Below are positions 6,354-15,251 of a DNA stretch of 38,522 bases, piece by piece. This stretch comes from Roseibacillus sp. (lineage in GTDB: Bacteria; Verrucomicrobiota; Verrucomicrobiia; Verrucomicrobiales; Akkermansiaceae). A program made the position numbers and the translations under genes. Position 1 is the stretch's first letter, and each line of letters begins with the position of its first letter. The stretch is taken from NCBI GenBank assembly GCA_029242545.1, contig JAQWTV010000024.1, forward strand, positions 1 through 38,522, in the 5' to 3' direction. The notes beneath the pieces are model-generated. The model was not told the origin of the DNA, did not search any database, and saw nothing but the letters and a program-made list of their open reading frames with translations.

Positions 6354-7064
6354 ATGAGCATGTCGCGCAAGCGTCACACCTCAACCCGGTATGCAGCGTG
6401 GTTTTCCTTTGCGCTCAATCTTGCAGACTTGGTAGAAATCGCCTGGATTATGCCCTCTCTTCTCAAACGGCTCAGGAGCTTGCCCAGTGAGCGACCCGGA
6501 CTCGTGATTCTATTGTGTATTGCTTGGATGCTGGTAGCGGCCTTCGTTGCAAACCTGGTAGAGGAAACCCCATTTGACGAGAAGAGGAGCCGCTACGAGC
6601 TCCGCGATTTGGAAGCGGTAGGACCGTCCTTGTTGAGTTGGAAAGAGGACCGCGCCTACCTGAACAAAGAGGTTGAGCCGTTCAGTGGATGGGAAAAGCA
6701 AGTGGTGACGCTTGAGGATTTTGCGGAAGAGATAGAAGTTTCCCTTTTTATTCCCTACCGGAATGGTCAACGAGAGGGGCACGGAGAAGGTTACTATTCG
6801 GATCAGAGGCATTTCTCGGATACCTTTTATGGTAGCGAGGGACACTCGGAGACGACCTTCTATCGTTCGGGACAAATACGATCGAGATCCAGCGATCATC
6901 GCCTGCTCGGGGGAACTTCATGGTATTACTACGACAGTCCGTCCCCGAATGGGCAGAAGAAGTTCAGAGGAGTCTGGGAAGGTGGAGTCCTTGTGTCGGA
7001 AACGTGGTGGAATAGCGAGGGGGTCGAAACCAGTTCCGACAAAACCCTAATCCCGGCGCGCTAG
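6354..7064 (+). CDS. Membrane-anchored protein with MORN-like repeats
   Basis: A 236-residue protein. Two hydrophobic stretches near residues 13-36 and 49-71 anchor it. The C-terminal half contains degenerate 20-25-residue repeats rich in aromatic and Gly residues (PYRNGQREGHGEGYY, TTFYRSGQIRSR, SPNGQKKFRGVWEGG, ETWWNSEG), reminiscent of MORN_2/YwqK-type proteins. The family assignment is tentative. A second ATG lies two codons in (6360). The gene is divergent from the DUF4190-GspG gene, with about 100 bases between their starts. Confidence 0.5.
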   Translation: MSMSRKRHTSTRYAAWFSFALNLADLVEIAWIMPSLLKRLRSLPSERPGLVILLCIAWMLVAAFVANLVEETPFDEKRSRYELRDLEAVGPSLLSWKEDRAYLNKEVEPFSGWEKQVVTLEDFAEEIEVSLFIPYRNGQREGHGEGYYSDQRHFSDTFYGSEGHSETTFYRSGQIRSRSSDHRLLGGTSWYYYDSPSPNGQKKFRGVWEGGVLVSETWWNSEGVETSSDKTLIPAR

Positions 7065-7084
7065 GCATTGTTTCCCTTGGATCT

Positions 7085-8047
7085 ATGCGTCTTTATTCTG
7101 ATTGCATCAAAACCATGGGGAGATTTAGCTGCGCCATGCCTAAGACTCAAAAGCTACTTTTTGCCATGGCAGGACTCCTGCTTTTTTTGAACCCCACGGC
7201 CGCGATTGCGGACCATCACGCTGGAGACCAAAAGATCAAGGTTCTGCTGATTGACGGTCAGAATAATCACGACTGGAGACGTTGTTCGCCGGTGATGAAA
7301 TCTACTCTCGAGGCTAGTGGTAAGTTCAGTGTTCACACAGAAACGGTCACCGAGGCTGATGTGATTGACTGGATTGTAGATTTCTCGGCCTATGATGTGA
7401 TTCTCTCTAACTATAACGGTAAGCCATGGCAGGAGAAGACCCAGAAGGCTTTCGTCAAATACATCGAGGAGGGAGGGAATCTGGTGGTAGTTCACGCTGC
7501 GGACAACTCGTTCCGGGAATGGAAGGAATACAATCTGATGATTGGACTTGGTGGCTGGGGTGGCCGTAACGAAAAAGATGGGCCCTACGTTTACTGGAAG
7601 GACGGCAAGGTGGTCAGAGATGATTCCAAAGGACGCGGAGGTTCGCACGGTCGTGCGTGGGAGTACAAGGTGGTGGTCCGCGACACAGAGCACCCAATCA
7701 CAAAAGGTCTACCCAAGGAGTTCCTGCAAGCGAAGGAAGAGCTCTACGATCGATTGCGCGGACCGGCTCAGAACATGAAGATTCTGGCTACCGCATTAGC
7801 CAAGGGCGGCTCCGAGCGCCATGAACCGGTGCTGATGACAATTAGCTACGGAAAGGGTCGTATTTTTCATACCGTGATGGGGCACGATAGCAGGTCAATG
7901 CTGGGAGTGGCGTTTCAGGAGACCTTGCTTCGGGGGACGGAGTGGGCCGCTACTGGAAAGGTCACTTTTCCGCCGGTAACTGCCGAAGAGCTTCCTGTAG
8001 ATCGGGCAGTTTCCCGGGAGCCGAAAGCAAGTGCACCAGCTCCCTAG
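7085..8047 (+). CDS. Secreted ThuA-like domain protein
   Basis: A 320-residue protein with a ThuA-like domain (about 41-295), a class I glutamine-amidotransferase-like fold. Visible features are KVLLIDGQNNHDWRR, SAYDVILSNYNG, KAFVKYIEEGGNLVVVHAAD, DTEHPITKGLP, EELYDRLRG and the C-terminal GKGRIFHTVMGHD. Proteins of this type are common in Verrucomicrobiota and Planctomycetota and are thought to act in carbohydrate metabolism; the reaction is unproven. The true start is probably the third Met (7136), because MPKTQKLLFAMAGLLLFLNP gives a normal signal peptide ending near AIADHH. No start has a convincing ribosome binding site. Confidence 0.8.
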   Translation: MRLYSDCIKTMGRFSCAMPKTQKLLFAMAGLLLFLNPTAAIADHHAGDQKIKVLLIDGQNNHDWRRCSPVMKSTLEASGKFSVHTETVTEADVIDWIVDFSAYDVILSNYNGKPWQEKTQKAFVKYIEEGGNLVVVHAADNSFREWKEYNLMIGLGGWGGRNEKDGPYVYWKDGKVVRDDSKGRGGSHGRAWEYKVVVRDTEHPITKGLPKEFLQAKEELYDRLRGPAQNMKILATALAKGGSERHEPVLMTISYGKGRIFHTVMGHDSRSMLGVAFQETLLRGTEWAATGKVTFPPVTAEELPVDRAVSREPKASAPAP

Positions 8048-8395
8048 AGTTGGAGAGATTGATCCCTCACAGAGCTCCGCGGTAACTGCTAGGCAGCTAG
8101 GCCGTTTGCGCTCCTGAGCGCCTTGGAGGACCTACCGGAAGGCTGTGGTTCAATGAAGGTTACGCTTGTTGCGTTTACCATTGTTCTCACTGGCTTTCAG
8201 GTTGATGTCAGCCCATTCTTCGCCGTTCTTCGGTCCGAAAAAAGAGGGTTTAATCGGCTTGGACAAGAGTTCAGAGACTTGCCGGAGAGGAGGCGAGGCG
8301 AAGGCTTGGGAGCGTGGTGGCGCCCAGTCTTTGTTGCCCTCCGCTCATTGGTGGTGGCATCCGGCTTGGTTAGGGTTGAAAGTAAGATCTTAGCG
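8048..8395. other. Probable gene-free stretch
   Basis: The frame of the next gene stays open back to 8123. Its translation in 8123-8395 is Arg- and Trp-rich without domain features, so I treat it as probably non-coding. If the start is really at 8123 the gap shrinks to 75 bases. No terminator, RNA gene or repeat was recognised here. Confidence 0.3.
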
Positions 8396-8929
8396 ATGAA
8401 CTCAGCACGAATTACCATAATTGGATTCATTCTTTGTGGGGGCGGGGTCAACGGGCAGGGCCTTTTGAGAACTCTCGATTACTTTTCTGAGGATTTCGCG
8501 GGCGTGGTCCCGCTCGTCCCCGAGATCAAGGATGAGCGGGTAAGCTTTTCCTGCTTTAGGGCTAGCAAGGGCCTCCTGGCCAATTACAGCGTTCGCTATG
8601 CTTTTCTGAAGGCGCGTCAGGAGAGAGATATGCCATGTGTCGCTATCGTTGTTGATATTCCGTCTGGCAATGATCGAGGGAAAGAGGTTGTACGCCGAGG
8701 GCTTCTTAATCACGCCCGAGAGGTTTGGGGTGCGGCGATCGTGGAACTGGGTGGCTTTGGGGTTCCCGGAAAGACGACGCATGAGTATGGGCGGAAGGGT
8801 TCAAAGGTGACTAACTTTCGAATCATTGAAGAGGAGCTCAAGCGTTTGGGGCTCCCCAATCTGACTCGTCTGACGGTAGAGGCCGCTACCTACAAGGCTT
8901 CTCAATATAATAAGGTTCGAATCAAATAA
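8396..8929 (+). CDS. Hypothetical exported protein
   Basis: A 177-residue product if started at the ATG at 8396, which gives a signal-like N-terminus (ARITIIGFILCGGGVNG). The frame can be extended to 8123. No family was recognised. Visible blocks are PCVAIVVDIPSGNDRG, an Arg/Lys-rich middle and GAAIVELGGFGVPGKTTHEYG. Nothing identifies a catalytic site. It is isolated between the ThuA gene and the convergent LamG gene, so context gives no role. Confidence 0.45.
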   Translation: MNSARITIIGFILCGGGVNGQGLLRTLDYFSEDFAGVVPLVPEIKDERVSFSCFRASKGLLANYSVRYAFLKARQERDMPCVAIVVDIPSGNDRGKEVVRRGLLNHAREVWGAAIVELGGFGVPGKTTHEYGRKGSKVTNFRIIEEELKRLGLPNLTRLTVEAATYKASQYNKVRIK

Positions 8930-9066
8930 TATCGCTGAAAGAGTCCAAGGAGTAGATCTTCGATCGGTGGAGCTCTTCACTCTATAGTGGATGTTTGCTA
9001 GCGCCGTGTTGACCCGAGAAGACAGCTTGTTGGGATGTGCGGGGGGATGCGTTCGTCACAAAGAGG

Positions 9067-10647
9067 TCAATCGCTCACGGTCACATCATCAAGAGACAAG
9101 CCGCTGAAGGCGTCGAGGGTATCATCACTAATAAAATTCCACTCAATGATAATGCCGGTGCCAGCAGAATCCGGTGGAAGTGGCATCCGGATGGTAGTCC
9201 ACCCGCTATCAAAGACATCCATATCGATGGGAACCTCATCACCCAGGAGAAGCAGGTTGGAGGCTCTCAAAAAGCGAACAGCCGCGGTATCACCAAAGCC
9301 ATCGGCATCGCGGTAGGCCTTGAAAGATAACTCAGCATCAGTAGCGGAGCTCAGATCAATAATCGGAGACCTCAGCGAGATGTTGGAGTTCGGGCCATAA
9401 TCTCCAAGGTTGGTGGACCAGGCGTATTCAGAGTCATTGGCTCCGGTGAGAGGTCCAGTGCTTGCGGAGGGAGTTCCCAGTTCCCAGGTGGTGGCACCCT
9501 GCTGATCGTTGATCAAGCTTGTCCAACCCTCTGAGCCCTCCTCGAAGCCCGATATGTAATAGACCACTGGAGGCGGCTGGAACTCCTCAACAACGAAATA
9601 ACGCTGAGCGTCCACAGGCTGATCGATCGTCAGGGTGTTTTTATCAGGAGTGGCTGTCAGATTCTCAAGGTTGTCGAAGACCGGCCAGGTGGCCGGATCT
9701 CCAGAAAGATCCGTGGAGCTGCGAATGTTATAGCGCTTCCCTGACTGGCTCCTCCAGGAGAGAACAAGGTCATCATCGTCGGCCTTGAGCTCAAGGTTGA
9801 TCTGAGCTCCCACCAGCAATGACAAGTGCCTCTGGAAGACACTGGAGGGAAGGTCTTGATCGTAAAAAGCCACCTCATCGAAGAGGCCTGAAAAGGCTTC
9901 CTGAGCATCCCACCGGCCACCAATCCCCAACGGAGTAGGAACCAGAGGGTATGTGCCTCCGGAATTAGTGAAGGGGCCAACGGCTGTTAGGTTCGTTTGC
10001 CCCATGGTTAGGTCCGCGACATAGTTCGTCCAAGTGGTGCTTCCGCCTCTGGTGATGTAAGAGCCTGCAACGTAATACCAATGGCCAGGGGTAAAGCTCT
10101 CCAGTAAAGTGGTAGTATTTGCATCACTGTGGGAGTTTCCTATCGTGCTTTTGATCCTTCTGCCACTACTAGGAAGAGGTCCGCCCTGGGTCAGAAAATA
10201 GCCGCGATCATTTCCTGATCTGGTGGAAAGAATATAACCAAGGTTCCACTGGCCACCGGTGATCTCGGGTTCCGATGGTGAAAAGAGTAACTCAAAGGAA
10301 ATGGCGTTTCCCAAGGTGATAGATTCCGTGCGCAGGTAAGCGCCCTCTGCGTTATCCGTGCCGGGCCCCCGATACGTTTGGACGGCCTCTGAGGAGGAAT
10401 CGAAGCCGGCTACTCCCCACTGCAATTGATCAGGCCTTCCGCTGCCAAATACCCGCAATGTCAGATCAGCTGTCCCCCTCAGGTCGCTCGTACGCTCCGC
10501 GTCAGTAGATCCATCAAAGCTATAATGATGGAGCAGGCTGGGTTGGGAGGATACAGAAGTCTGCCAGTCAGAGACGGAGGCATGAGTTGCTGAGGAAAAG
10601 CTCAACAGGAAGGAGCATCGCGAGAGAAATATCCAACCAAGTTTCAT
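9067..10647 (-). CDS. Secreted LamG-like and choice-of-anchor/MAM-like surface protein
   Basis: A 526-residue exported protein with an N-terminal signal peptide (about 1-23). Residues about 40-280 look like a LamG/concanavalin A-like jelly roll: LLHHYSFDG at the start, AISFELLFSP, GHWYYVAGSY, and GLFDEVAFYDQDL at the end. A short module (about 287-350: LVLSWRSQSGKRYNIRSSTD... RYFVVEE), often seen in verrucomicrobial secreted proteins, follows. The C-terminus (about 368-526: ISGFEEGSEGWT, SLRSPIIDLS, ELSFKAYRD, SGLSLDDVTV) resembles choice-of-anchor/MAM-like domains. It probably binds carbohydrate or is displayed on the surface; no catalytic motif and no sorting tail were seen. GAGAGG before the ATG supports the start. 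Confidence 0.72.
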   Translation of the reverse strand: MKLGWIFLSRCSFLLSFSSATHASVSDWQTSVSSQPSLLHHYSFDGSTDAERTSDLRGTADLTLRVFGSGRPDQLQWGVAGFDSSSEAVQTYRGPGTDNAEGAYLRTESITLGNAISFELLFSPSEPEITGGQWNLGYILSTRSGNDRGYFLTQGGPLPSSGRRIKSTIGNSHSDANTTTLLESFTPGHWYYVAGSYITRGGSTTWTNYVADLTMGQTNLTAVGPFTNSGGTYPLVPTPLGIGGRWDAQEAFSGLFDEVAFYDQDLPSSVFQRHLSLLVGAQINLELKADDDDLVLSWRSQSGKRYNIRSSTDLSGDPATWPVFDNLENLTATPDKNTLTIDQPVDAQRYFVVEEFQPPPVVYYISGFEEGSEGWTSLINDQQGATTWELGTPSASTGPLTGANDSEYAWSTNLGDYGPNSNISLRSPIIDLSSATDAELSFKAYRDADGFGDTAAVRFLRASNLLLLGDEVPIDMDVFDSGWTTIRMPLPPDSAGTGIIIEWNFISDDTLDAFSGLSLDDVTVSD

Positions 10648-10907
10648 AGCCTCTCATTCCCACCGAATTGGCTCACGAGGGCAACCAAAAAGGTTGTCTC
10701 ACCTGTTCACAGGATGCGGTTAAGCCTCCTTTTCGGATGCGGTTTGTGGCTTTTGAGTTTGGTGGCCATCATTTTCTAGGCTTCTCACTCTCATTGAGAG
10801 GGTATCCCCGGCTGGGTAGGCCTTTCTTTGGTGTTATTGCTGACGTGGTAATTCTACCAGACTCTCTGTCCGCTTGCTCTGGGTGGAAGAAGTGGTATTG
10901 CTTCCTC

Positions 10908-11363
10908 ATGATTCGCAAGGTTCATTTGTTGGTTGGTATGGTGGGCTTAGCAGGGTTGCTTGCCGCGGGGTGTCAAAGCGTCAAGACCCCGGTGACCACC
11001 ATGCAGTTGCAAAAGTCCTATAAGGAAGAACTCGGGACGGTTCTTGCGATCAAGGAGATTGTTTACAATGACTCGCCCGATGACCGTAGCGGGGTAGTGG
11101 GTGGAGTGATTGCGGGAGCGCTGATCGGGTCAGACGACGGCGCGGCGTTCGAAGGTGCTCTGGTAGGCGGCCTGCTGGGTGGGATTGGCGATAAGCTCTC
11201 GAATAAGACCGCTTATGAAATCCGTATAGGAAAGGATGGAGGAGAGGTCGTGACTGTTCTACAGAGAACCCGTGGTCTCCGAGGGCTTCAGGCTCAGGAC
11301 CGTGTTCGAATCCTGACGGATCCGGCAGGGGGTACGGTGATTGAAAAGGTCAAGTTGCGGTAA
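10908..11363 (+). CDS. Glycine-zipper outer-membrane lipoprotein (SlyB / 17 kDa antigen-like)
   Basis: A 151-residue lipoprotein when started at the ATG at 10908; the frame extends upstream to 10668, but that part lacks a signal. The signal peptide ends in LLAAGC with Cys22 lipidated. The middle contains a glycine zipper (GVVGGVIAGALIG ... ALVGGLLGGIGDKL), the hallmark of SlyB/Rickettsia 17 kDa antigen-type proteins, which insert in or lie along the outer membrane. A C-terminal beta-rich segment (YEIRIGKDGGEVVTVLQ, VRILTDPAGG) follows, as in SlyB. It probably has an envelope-integrity role. The roughly 260 bases before it, up to the divergent LamG gene, hold no other recognised feature. Confidence 0.75.
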   Translation: MIRKVHLLVGMVGLAGLLAAGCQSVKTPVTTMQLQKSYKEELGTVLAIKEIVYNDSPDDRSGVVGGVIAGALIGSDDGAAFEGALVGGLLGGIGDKLSNKTAYEIRIGKDGGEVVTVLQRTRGLRGLQAQDRVRILTDPAGGTVIEKVKLR

Positions 11364-11544
11364 AGCAGAAATTGATCCTCTTGAGAAAATGGGTGCCCGG
11401 GGAGTGGCAGATCCGCGAAAACTTGAATACAAGATTTTCAGGGTAGCATTCGAGGATTCATCTTCTGGAAGTTTTGTGGAAAAGAGACAGGAATAATGAC
11501 AACCCACCATTAGCCAAACCCGGATAAATCCTGTAGGAGTCCCT

Positions 11545-12003
11545 ATGCACAAATCTCAAATCTTTTTTGCCACCCAGACCGGCAACTCGCAGGAGGTTGC
11601 AGAGAAGTTACAGGAGGACCTTGAGGCGAGTGGAATCGAGGTCGCATGCGCTGATATATTCGATTCTGATCCGGAAGGCATTTCGGAGCTTTCCGATCTC
11701 TATTTCGTTGTGAGCACCTGGGGAGAGGGGGAGCCGCCTGACGATTCGGTAGGCTATTTTGAAAAGTTGAAGGAGTATTCCGACGGACACTACTCTGGTA
11801 AGAGGTTCGCAATCTGTGGTCTCGGAGATTCCGGGTATGATATCTTTAACGGGTTCGCTAAGGACTTGGAGGCTGAATTGCTGCGCCTCGGGGCGGTTGG
11901 GATTTTAGACCGCGTTGACTGTGATATCGATTTTGAGGAGCTATCGGATCCTTGGATCGAGAAAATCGTAGAATACGAAAAGTCCTTGCGGTCAGCAGAA
12001 TAA
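11545..12003 (+). CDS. Flavodoxin / MioC-like FMN protein
   Basis: A 152-residue cytosolic flavodoxin-fold protein. The FMN phosphate loop is TQTGNSQE (10-17). The isoalloxazine-flanking loops are STWGEGEPPDD (57-67) and GLGDSGYDIF (92-101). Length and loop style resemble MioC and the flavodoxin domain of sulfite reductase CysJ more than long-chain flavodoxins. It should carry electrons as an FMN protein; the partner is not in the window. An AGGAG site six bases before the ATG supports the start. It is a lone gene followed by a long intergenic region. Confidence 0.82.
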   Translation: MHKSQIFFATQTGNSQEVAEKLQEDLEASGIEVACADIFDSDPEGISELSDLYFVVSTWGEGEPPDDSVGYFEKLKEYSDGHYSGKRFAICGLGDSGYDIFNGFAKDLEAELLRLGAVGILDRVDCDIDFEELSDPWIEKIVEYEKSLRSAE

Positions 12004-12458
12004 GGCCCGGATGCCGTTTGGGATCGGTTTGTCTGTTGGGATCCGGAGGGCGATCGGCTAGAGCAGGTCCGAGTTTGGTATTACCAGTATTCTGCCGCCC
12101 TCACGGAAAGGAGAGCTCCTAGGATTGGGCAAGAGCGGTAAAGGGTGTTGGCTATTGGGTATGCCTTACAAAAAAAGGGTGACGAACGACCCCGCACTGC
12201 CATGTTATGTAACGGTTAACCTACAACGCTCACTAGGAGTTTGAGAAACCTTTTATCAGTCCGCATGAAAACCCATCAACATGCATATTGGACCGAATAG
12301 ACAGTTATTTACGGGATCGTTACGTCACGTAAATGTTCTGCCCTAGAATCCGGAATGAGGCTGACGCTTGCTTGCAAAAGATTAACGCCGGATTGTCTGG
12401 TCGCTAAAAGGGTGAGCTCTTCTCCGGTGAAGGCCCCGTTTTTCCTGTGCTAGGGTCT
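12004..12458. other. Gene-free 455-bp convergent intergenic region
   Basis: No credible coding frame or RNA gene was recognised between the flavodoxin gene and the convergent DoxX-like gene. The only clear structure is a palindrome at 12307-12334, listed separately. A convergent gap this long usually needs only terminators, so an unannotated small RNA or lost gene is possible but not shown. Confidence 0.4.
12307..12334. promoter_or_regulatory. Nested palindrome, possible operator
   Basis: TTACGT-C-ACGTAA is a perfect 13-base palindrome at 12320-12332. It lies inside a wider inverted repeat ATTTACG (12307-12313) and CGTAAAT (12328-12334). The symmetry suits a dimeric regulator site, but no gene start lies nearby, so the role is unknown. 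Confidence 0.3.
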
Positions 12459-12815
12459 TCAGATCTTGGGCTTACGGGAGATCCAGAGGCAGACTCCAAT
12501 AGCGGTGATTTGCACTAGAAGCCTGATGAAATGTCCTTTGCCTGAAAGGACTGTTCCGTCTCCCAGCGCGATATCGTTGATCCACATGTTAAGATTGGCG
12601 GGATAGACGAGGATAAGGAATGCGGCGGTTGCAAGTGCGCTCGATCTGCGGGGTCGAGGAGCCAGAAGGCCAACGCCGAGGAGTATTTCTGCGGCACCAC
12701 TAAGGTAAACCCAGAATAGGGGGTCTCCAAGGGTCCCCGGGACGATCGGTGCGAACCAGGTCGGCTTCGTAAAGTGAAGGATGCCAACTCGAATCAGGAA
12801 AATCCCAAGGATCAC
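12459..12815 (-). CDS. DoxX-like small membrane protein
   Basis: A 118-residue integral membrane protein with about four helices. The blocks LIRVGILHFTKP, IVPGTLGDPLFWVYLSGAAE, LLGVGLLAPRPRR, YPANLNMWINDI and GHFIRLLVQ fit the DoxX-like family that includes quinone-interacting and oxidative-stress-linked members. The start codon is GTG at 12815. The frame stays open a further 25 codons upstream without a standard start, so the N-terminus may be longer. It is the last gene of the minus-strand run that starts at 17435 and follows the HAD gene by about 90 bases. A metabolic link to the sugar genes upstream is not evident. Confidence 0.72.
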   Translation of the reverse strand: MILGIFLIRVGILHFTKPTWFAPIVPGTLGDPLFWVYLSGAAEILLGVGLLAPRPRRSSALATAAFLILVYPANLNMWINDIALGDGTVLSGKGHFIRLLVQITAIGVCLWISRKPKI

Positions 12816-12904
12816 CGCCGTCAGAGGTCGCCCAATATGGATCAGGATCTGGGTCGAGCGGGCGAGCGGGCGGGAGTAAGCTTCATGGGAGACAGGAGGG
12901 CCCT

Positions 12905-13774
12905 CTAATTAGTCTGATCCAATCTTTTTCCAAGGAGACGAGGGATTTGCTTGAGATGGGTAACCACCGCATCTGGCGGTAGCAGTCCGGATTTCTCCGG
13001 GTGGAGATCGAGAGAGTTCTCATCGCCAGCGAAAAGGGCGGTTTTGAATCCGGCCTTGGCAGCCGGATGAACGTCCTTGTGGGCATCGTTTCCGATATAA
13101 AGAACCTGGTCGGGAAAATTTCCCTGGGCGATAAGACGCTCCTTGAGTAGCCGGTATAGATCATCTCCCGGTTTGGCGAAGCCGTATTGGTAGGAGAAGA
13201 GGCAGAGAGATTCAGTGAACCCGAGATCGGGGAGGGTAGCGTGCAGGAGGGCCGGAAAGAGGAGGGGGGTGTAGAACTGTGCGTTCGAGACAATCCCGAG
13301 AGAGAGTGACCTCGCTTTGAGCTCTGTGATCAGCTGACTCACTCCCGGCATCGGCCATGCCGGATTAGTGATGCATTCGTATCGGAGAGCAATATCTTCA
13401 ATGGCGTGTCCAACCGGATGATGAAGGAGTTCGCTCCAGATGGAACGAATCTCCACTTCAGAGTGGGTCACCCCTTGGGCCTTGGAAGCCTGATGCTCTT
13501 TCTGAATCAAAGCGGCGAGGCTGGCCTCGAGGGAATTTGGGGTTTTTGGGAGGGTTAGCTTGTGCTCCTGAAGAATCGGCCGAAGGAGGTCTTCGATCGA
13601 GGAGTCCTTTAGAGCGGGGTGTCTACAGCGCCCCGAACTCAGGAGGGTTCCGTAGACGTCGAAGATAACAGTTTTGATTCCGGGTAGATGGGGAAGCACT
13701 GCGTCACAGGCTGCAGGGACGGTCGTCCCGGCAAAGAGAAGGCTGCGAATGGTTTCAAGGTGAGAGAGGCCCAT
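12905..13774 (-). CDS. HAD-superfamily hydrolase, candidate phosphatase of the gpgS cluster
   Basis: A 289-residue HAD protein. Motif I is FDVYGTLL with nucleophile Asp39, motif II SNAQ, motif III the Lys in FAKPGDDLY, and motif IV YIGNDAHKDV. A large helical cap sits between motifs I and II, as in HAD subfamily IA. The second Asp of the usual DxD is Tyr (D-V-Y), a pattern known from haloacid dehalogenases, so phosphatase activity is not certain. The start at 13774 lies two bases after the stop of the glycosyltransferase (TGA-AG-ATG), so translation is probably coupled. A start at 13846 would overlap the previous gene by 70 bases and is less likely. Context suggests it removes the phosphate from a glycosylated 3-phosphoglycerate. 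Confidence 0.75.
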   Translation of the reverse strand: MGLSHLETIRSLLFAGTTVPAACDAVLPHLPGIKTVIFDVYGTLLSSGRCRHPALKDSSIEDLLRPILQEHKLTLPKTPNSLEASLAALIQKEHQASKAQGVTHSEVEIRSIWSELLHHPVGHAIEDIALRYECITNPAWPMPGVSQLITELKARSLSLGIVSNAQFYTPLLFPALLHATLPDLGFTESLCLFSYQYGFAKPGDDLYRLLKERLIAQGNFPDQVLYIGNDAHKDVHPAAKAGFKTALFAGDENSLDLHPEKSGLLPPDAVVTHLKQIPRLLGKRLDQTN

Positions 13775-13776
13775 CT

Positions 13777-15234
13777 TCAGGAGCGGAGGAAATGAAATTG
13801 CGGTGGGTGCAGGTATTGGAGGAGGATGCTTCTTGGGTCCAGCCAAGTAGGTTTCGCAGCCCGACAGACGGCGAGCGAATCATAGAGGTCCCGGTGGGCC
13901 TGCGAAAATGCTGATGATGACCACGGGTCAAGGTCCTCAGGAGTATTAGAGCCCGTCCGTTGCAGGGCGCCTTGCAGCCATTCATCAGCGGGTAAGAGCG
14001 TATTGGCTTCTCGGCAAAGGATCTTTCCGGGAGATGCCAGGGCGCGGGGAAGAATCTCTAGCTGAAGAGACTCAGGGAGATTGCCAAAGTCTAAAAGCTC
14101 CTCACTGAAGAGGGACTCAGCAGTCTCGGTAACTATGGAGTCGGACAGCTGTTCACCACAGGAGCGGTAGAGATGTTGCAGGCGCGTCTCGAGAATGCTG
14201 TGGAGACGAGCCTCATCAATCCATTGGCGAGGGAAAAGTAGTCCAGAGTAGAGTGAGTTCAGATTGATTCCATGGCGCCGGAAGTCGCTGGTAATCTCGG
14301 GAAGATCTCTTCCGATCAAGGGGCGGCCAAAGGCGATAGCCTCCAGGAAGGTGAGGCCAAAGCCTTCCGCGATGGAGGTGGTGATGAAGTGGGTTGAGGC
14401 GCGCGCCCAGGCCGGAAAGGTTGAGCCTCCCCCGGGCGGAGCGAGTTCTGCGCCAACGACCCCCATTTGAAGTGGTGAACGCTGTCTCTTTGCGAGCTCA
14501 ATCCACTTTTGGTAAGCCGAGTTCTCTTGGGAGGGGCTTGGGGGGAGGGCGAGGGCGAATTGGGTAGGATCTGGAGCTAAGCCAGCAAGGAGACAGAGCT
14601 CTCCAAGGTTCTTGCGGCGGATTCCCCTCACCGGATAGAGAACGAGAGCTGACTTTTCATCATTGGGTGGGGTGTCATCTGTCAAGCCTGTCAGGGTGAC
14701 TGCATTTCGAAGTAATGATGTCTGCTGCGGAGGGATTCCCGCGTGTCTGAGACGGGAGAGGTCCCGGCTGTTGATCGTGAGGTAGTGGATCTGGGGAGCG
14801 ATAGGGTAGATTTCTCCGGCGCTCCGAAGGAGACGATAGTTCTCGGGCCGACCATCCTCCGCGAGATCGTGAATGTGCATCACAAGAGGAACCTGGCTTT
14901 CGGCGAGGGTGCGGACCAATTGGGGAAAGAGTTGGTTCTTGCCCAGGGTAGGATTATGAAGGTGCCAGCATTGAGGTTCATGCCCTAGAGCCTCGATGGC
15001 AGCTGCGCGCAATTTCCCAACCAGTAAAGAGGCTCCGGTGTCTTGATGCGGTTGTGTCTCCGAGTAATCGAGTTCAGGTATTACTCTGATGGGGAGGTTA
15101 AAGTTCTGTTCGGGTGGAGAGCCGGTAAGAATAACGTGTGAGATCCCCGCGGTTGTCAGGGCCTCCGACTGGCGCTCCACGATCCGGGTGACTCCTCCCG
15201 GACGCAGGTGGTAGTGGACAAGGGCGATGGACAT
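13777..15234 (-). CDS. GT4-family glycosyltransferase
   Basis: A 485-residue retaining glycosyltransferase with two Rossmann-like halves (GT-B fold). The N-terminal PGGVTRIVERQSEAL (12-26) is the typical acceptor-side glycine loop. The C-terminal SIAEGFGLTFLEAIAFGRP carries the EX7E pair Glu290 and Glu298 that contacts the sugar nucleotide. PVRGIRRKNL (201-210) occupies the position of the conserved basic motif. An unusual C-terminal extension of about 100 residues follows the GT domain. It lies 17 bases downstream of gpgS and is tightly coupled to the HAD gene. In that context it may add a second sugar (mannose or glucose) to glucosyl-3-phosphoglycerate or glucosylglycerate; this is inference. 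Confidence 0.8.
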   Translation of the reverse strand: MSIALVHYHLRPGGVTRIVERQSEALTTAGISHVILTGSPPEQNFNLPIRVIPELDYSETQPHQDTGASLLVGKLRAAAIEALGHEPQCWHLHNPTLGKNQLFPQLVRTLAESQVPLVMHIHDLAEDGRPENYRLLRSAGEIYPIAPQIHYLTINSRDLSRLRHAGIPPQQTSLLRNAVTLTGLTDDTPPNDEKSALVLYPVRGIRRKNLGELCLLAGLAPDPTQFALALPPSPSQENSAYQKWIELAKRQRSPLQMGVVGAELAPPGGGSTFPAWARASTHFITTSIAEGFGLTFLEAIAFGRPLIGRDLPEITSDFRRHGINLNSLYSGLLFPRQWIDEARLHSILETRLQHLYRSCGEQLSDSIVTETAESLFSEELLDFGNLPESLQLEILPRALASPGKILCREANTLLPADEWLQGALQRTGSNTPEDLDPWSSSAFSQAHRDLYDSLAVCRAAKPTWLDPRSILLQYLHPPQFHFLRS

Positions 15235-15251
15235 AAGGTCGGGAAGCCAGC

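Noticed and set aside
8900-8935. tRNA T-loop-like GGTTCGAATCA at the end of the hypothetical exported protein gene
   Set aside because: No matching acceptor stem, D-arm or anticodon arm could be built upstream, and the bases are the last codons of an open frame.
11295-11320. Second T-loop-like GTTCGAATCC
   Set aside because: It lies inside the coding frame of the glycine-zipper lipoprotein (VRILTDP region) and no cloverleaf fits.
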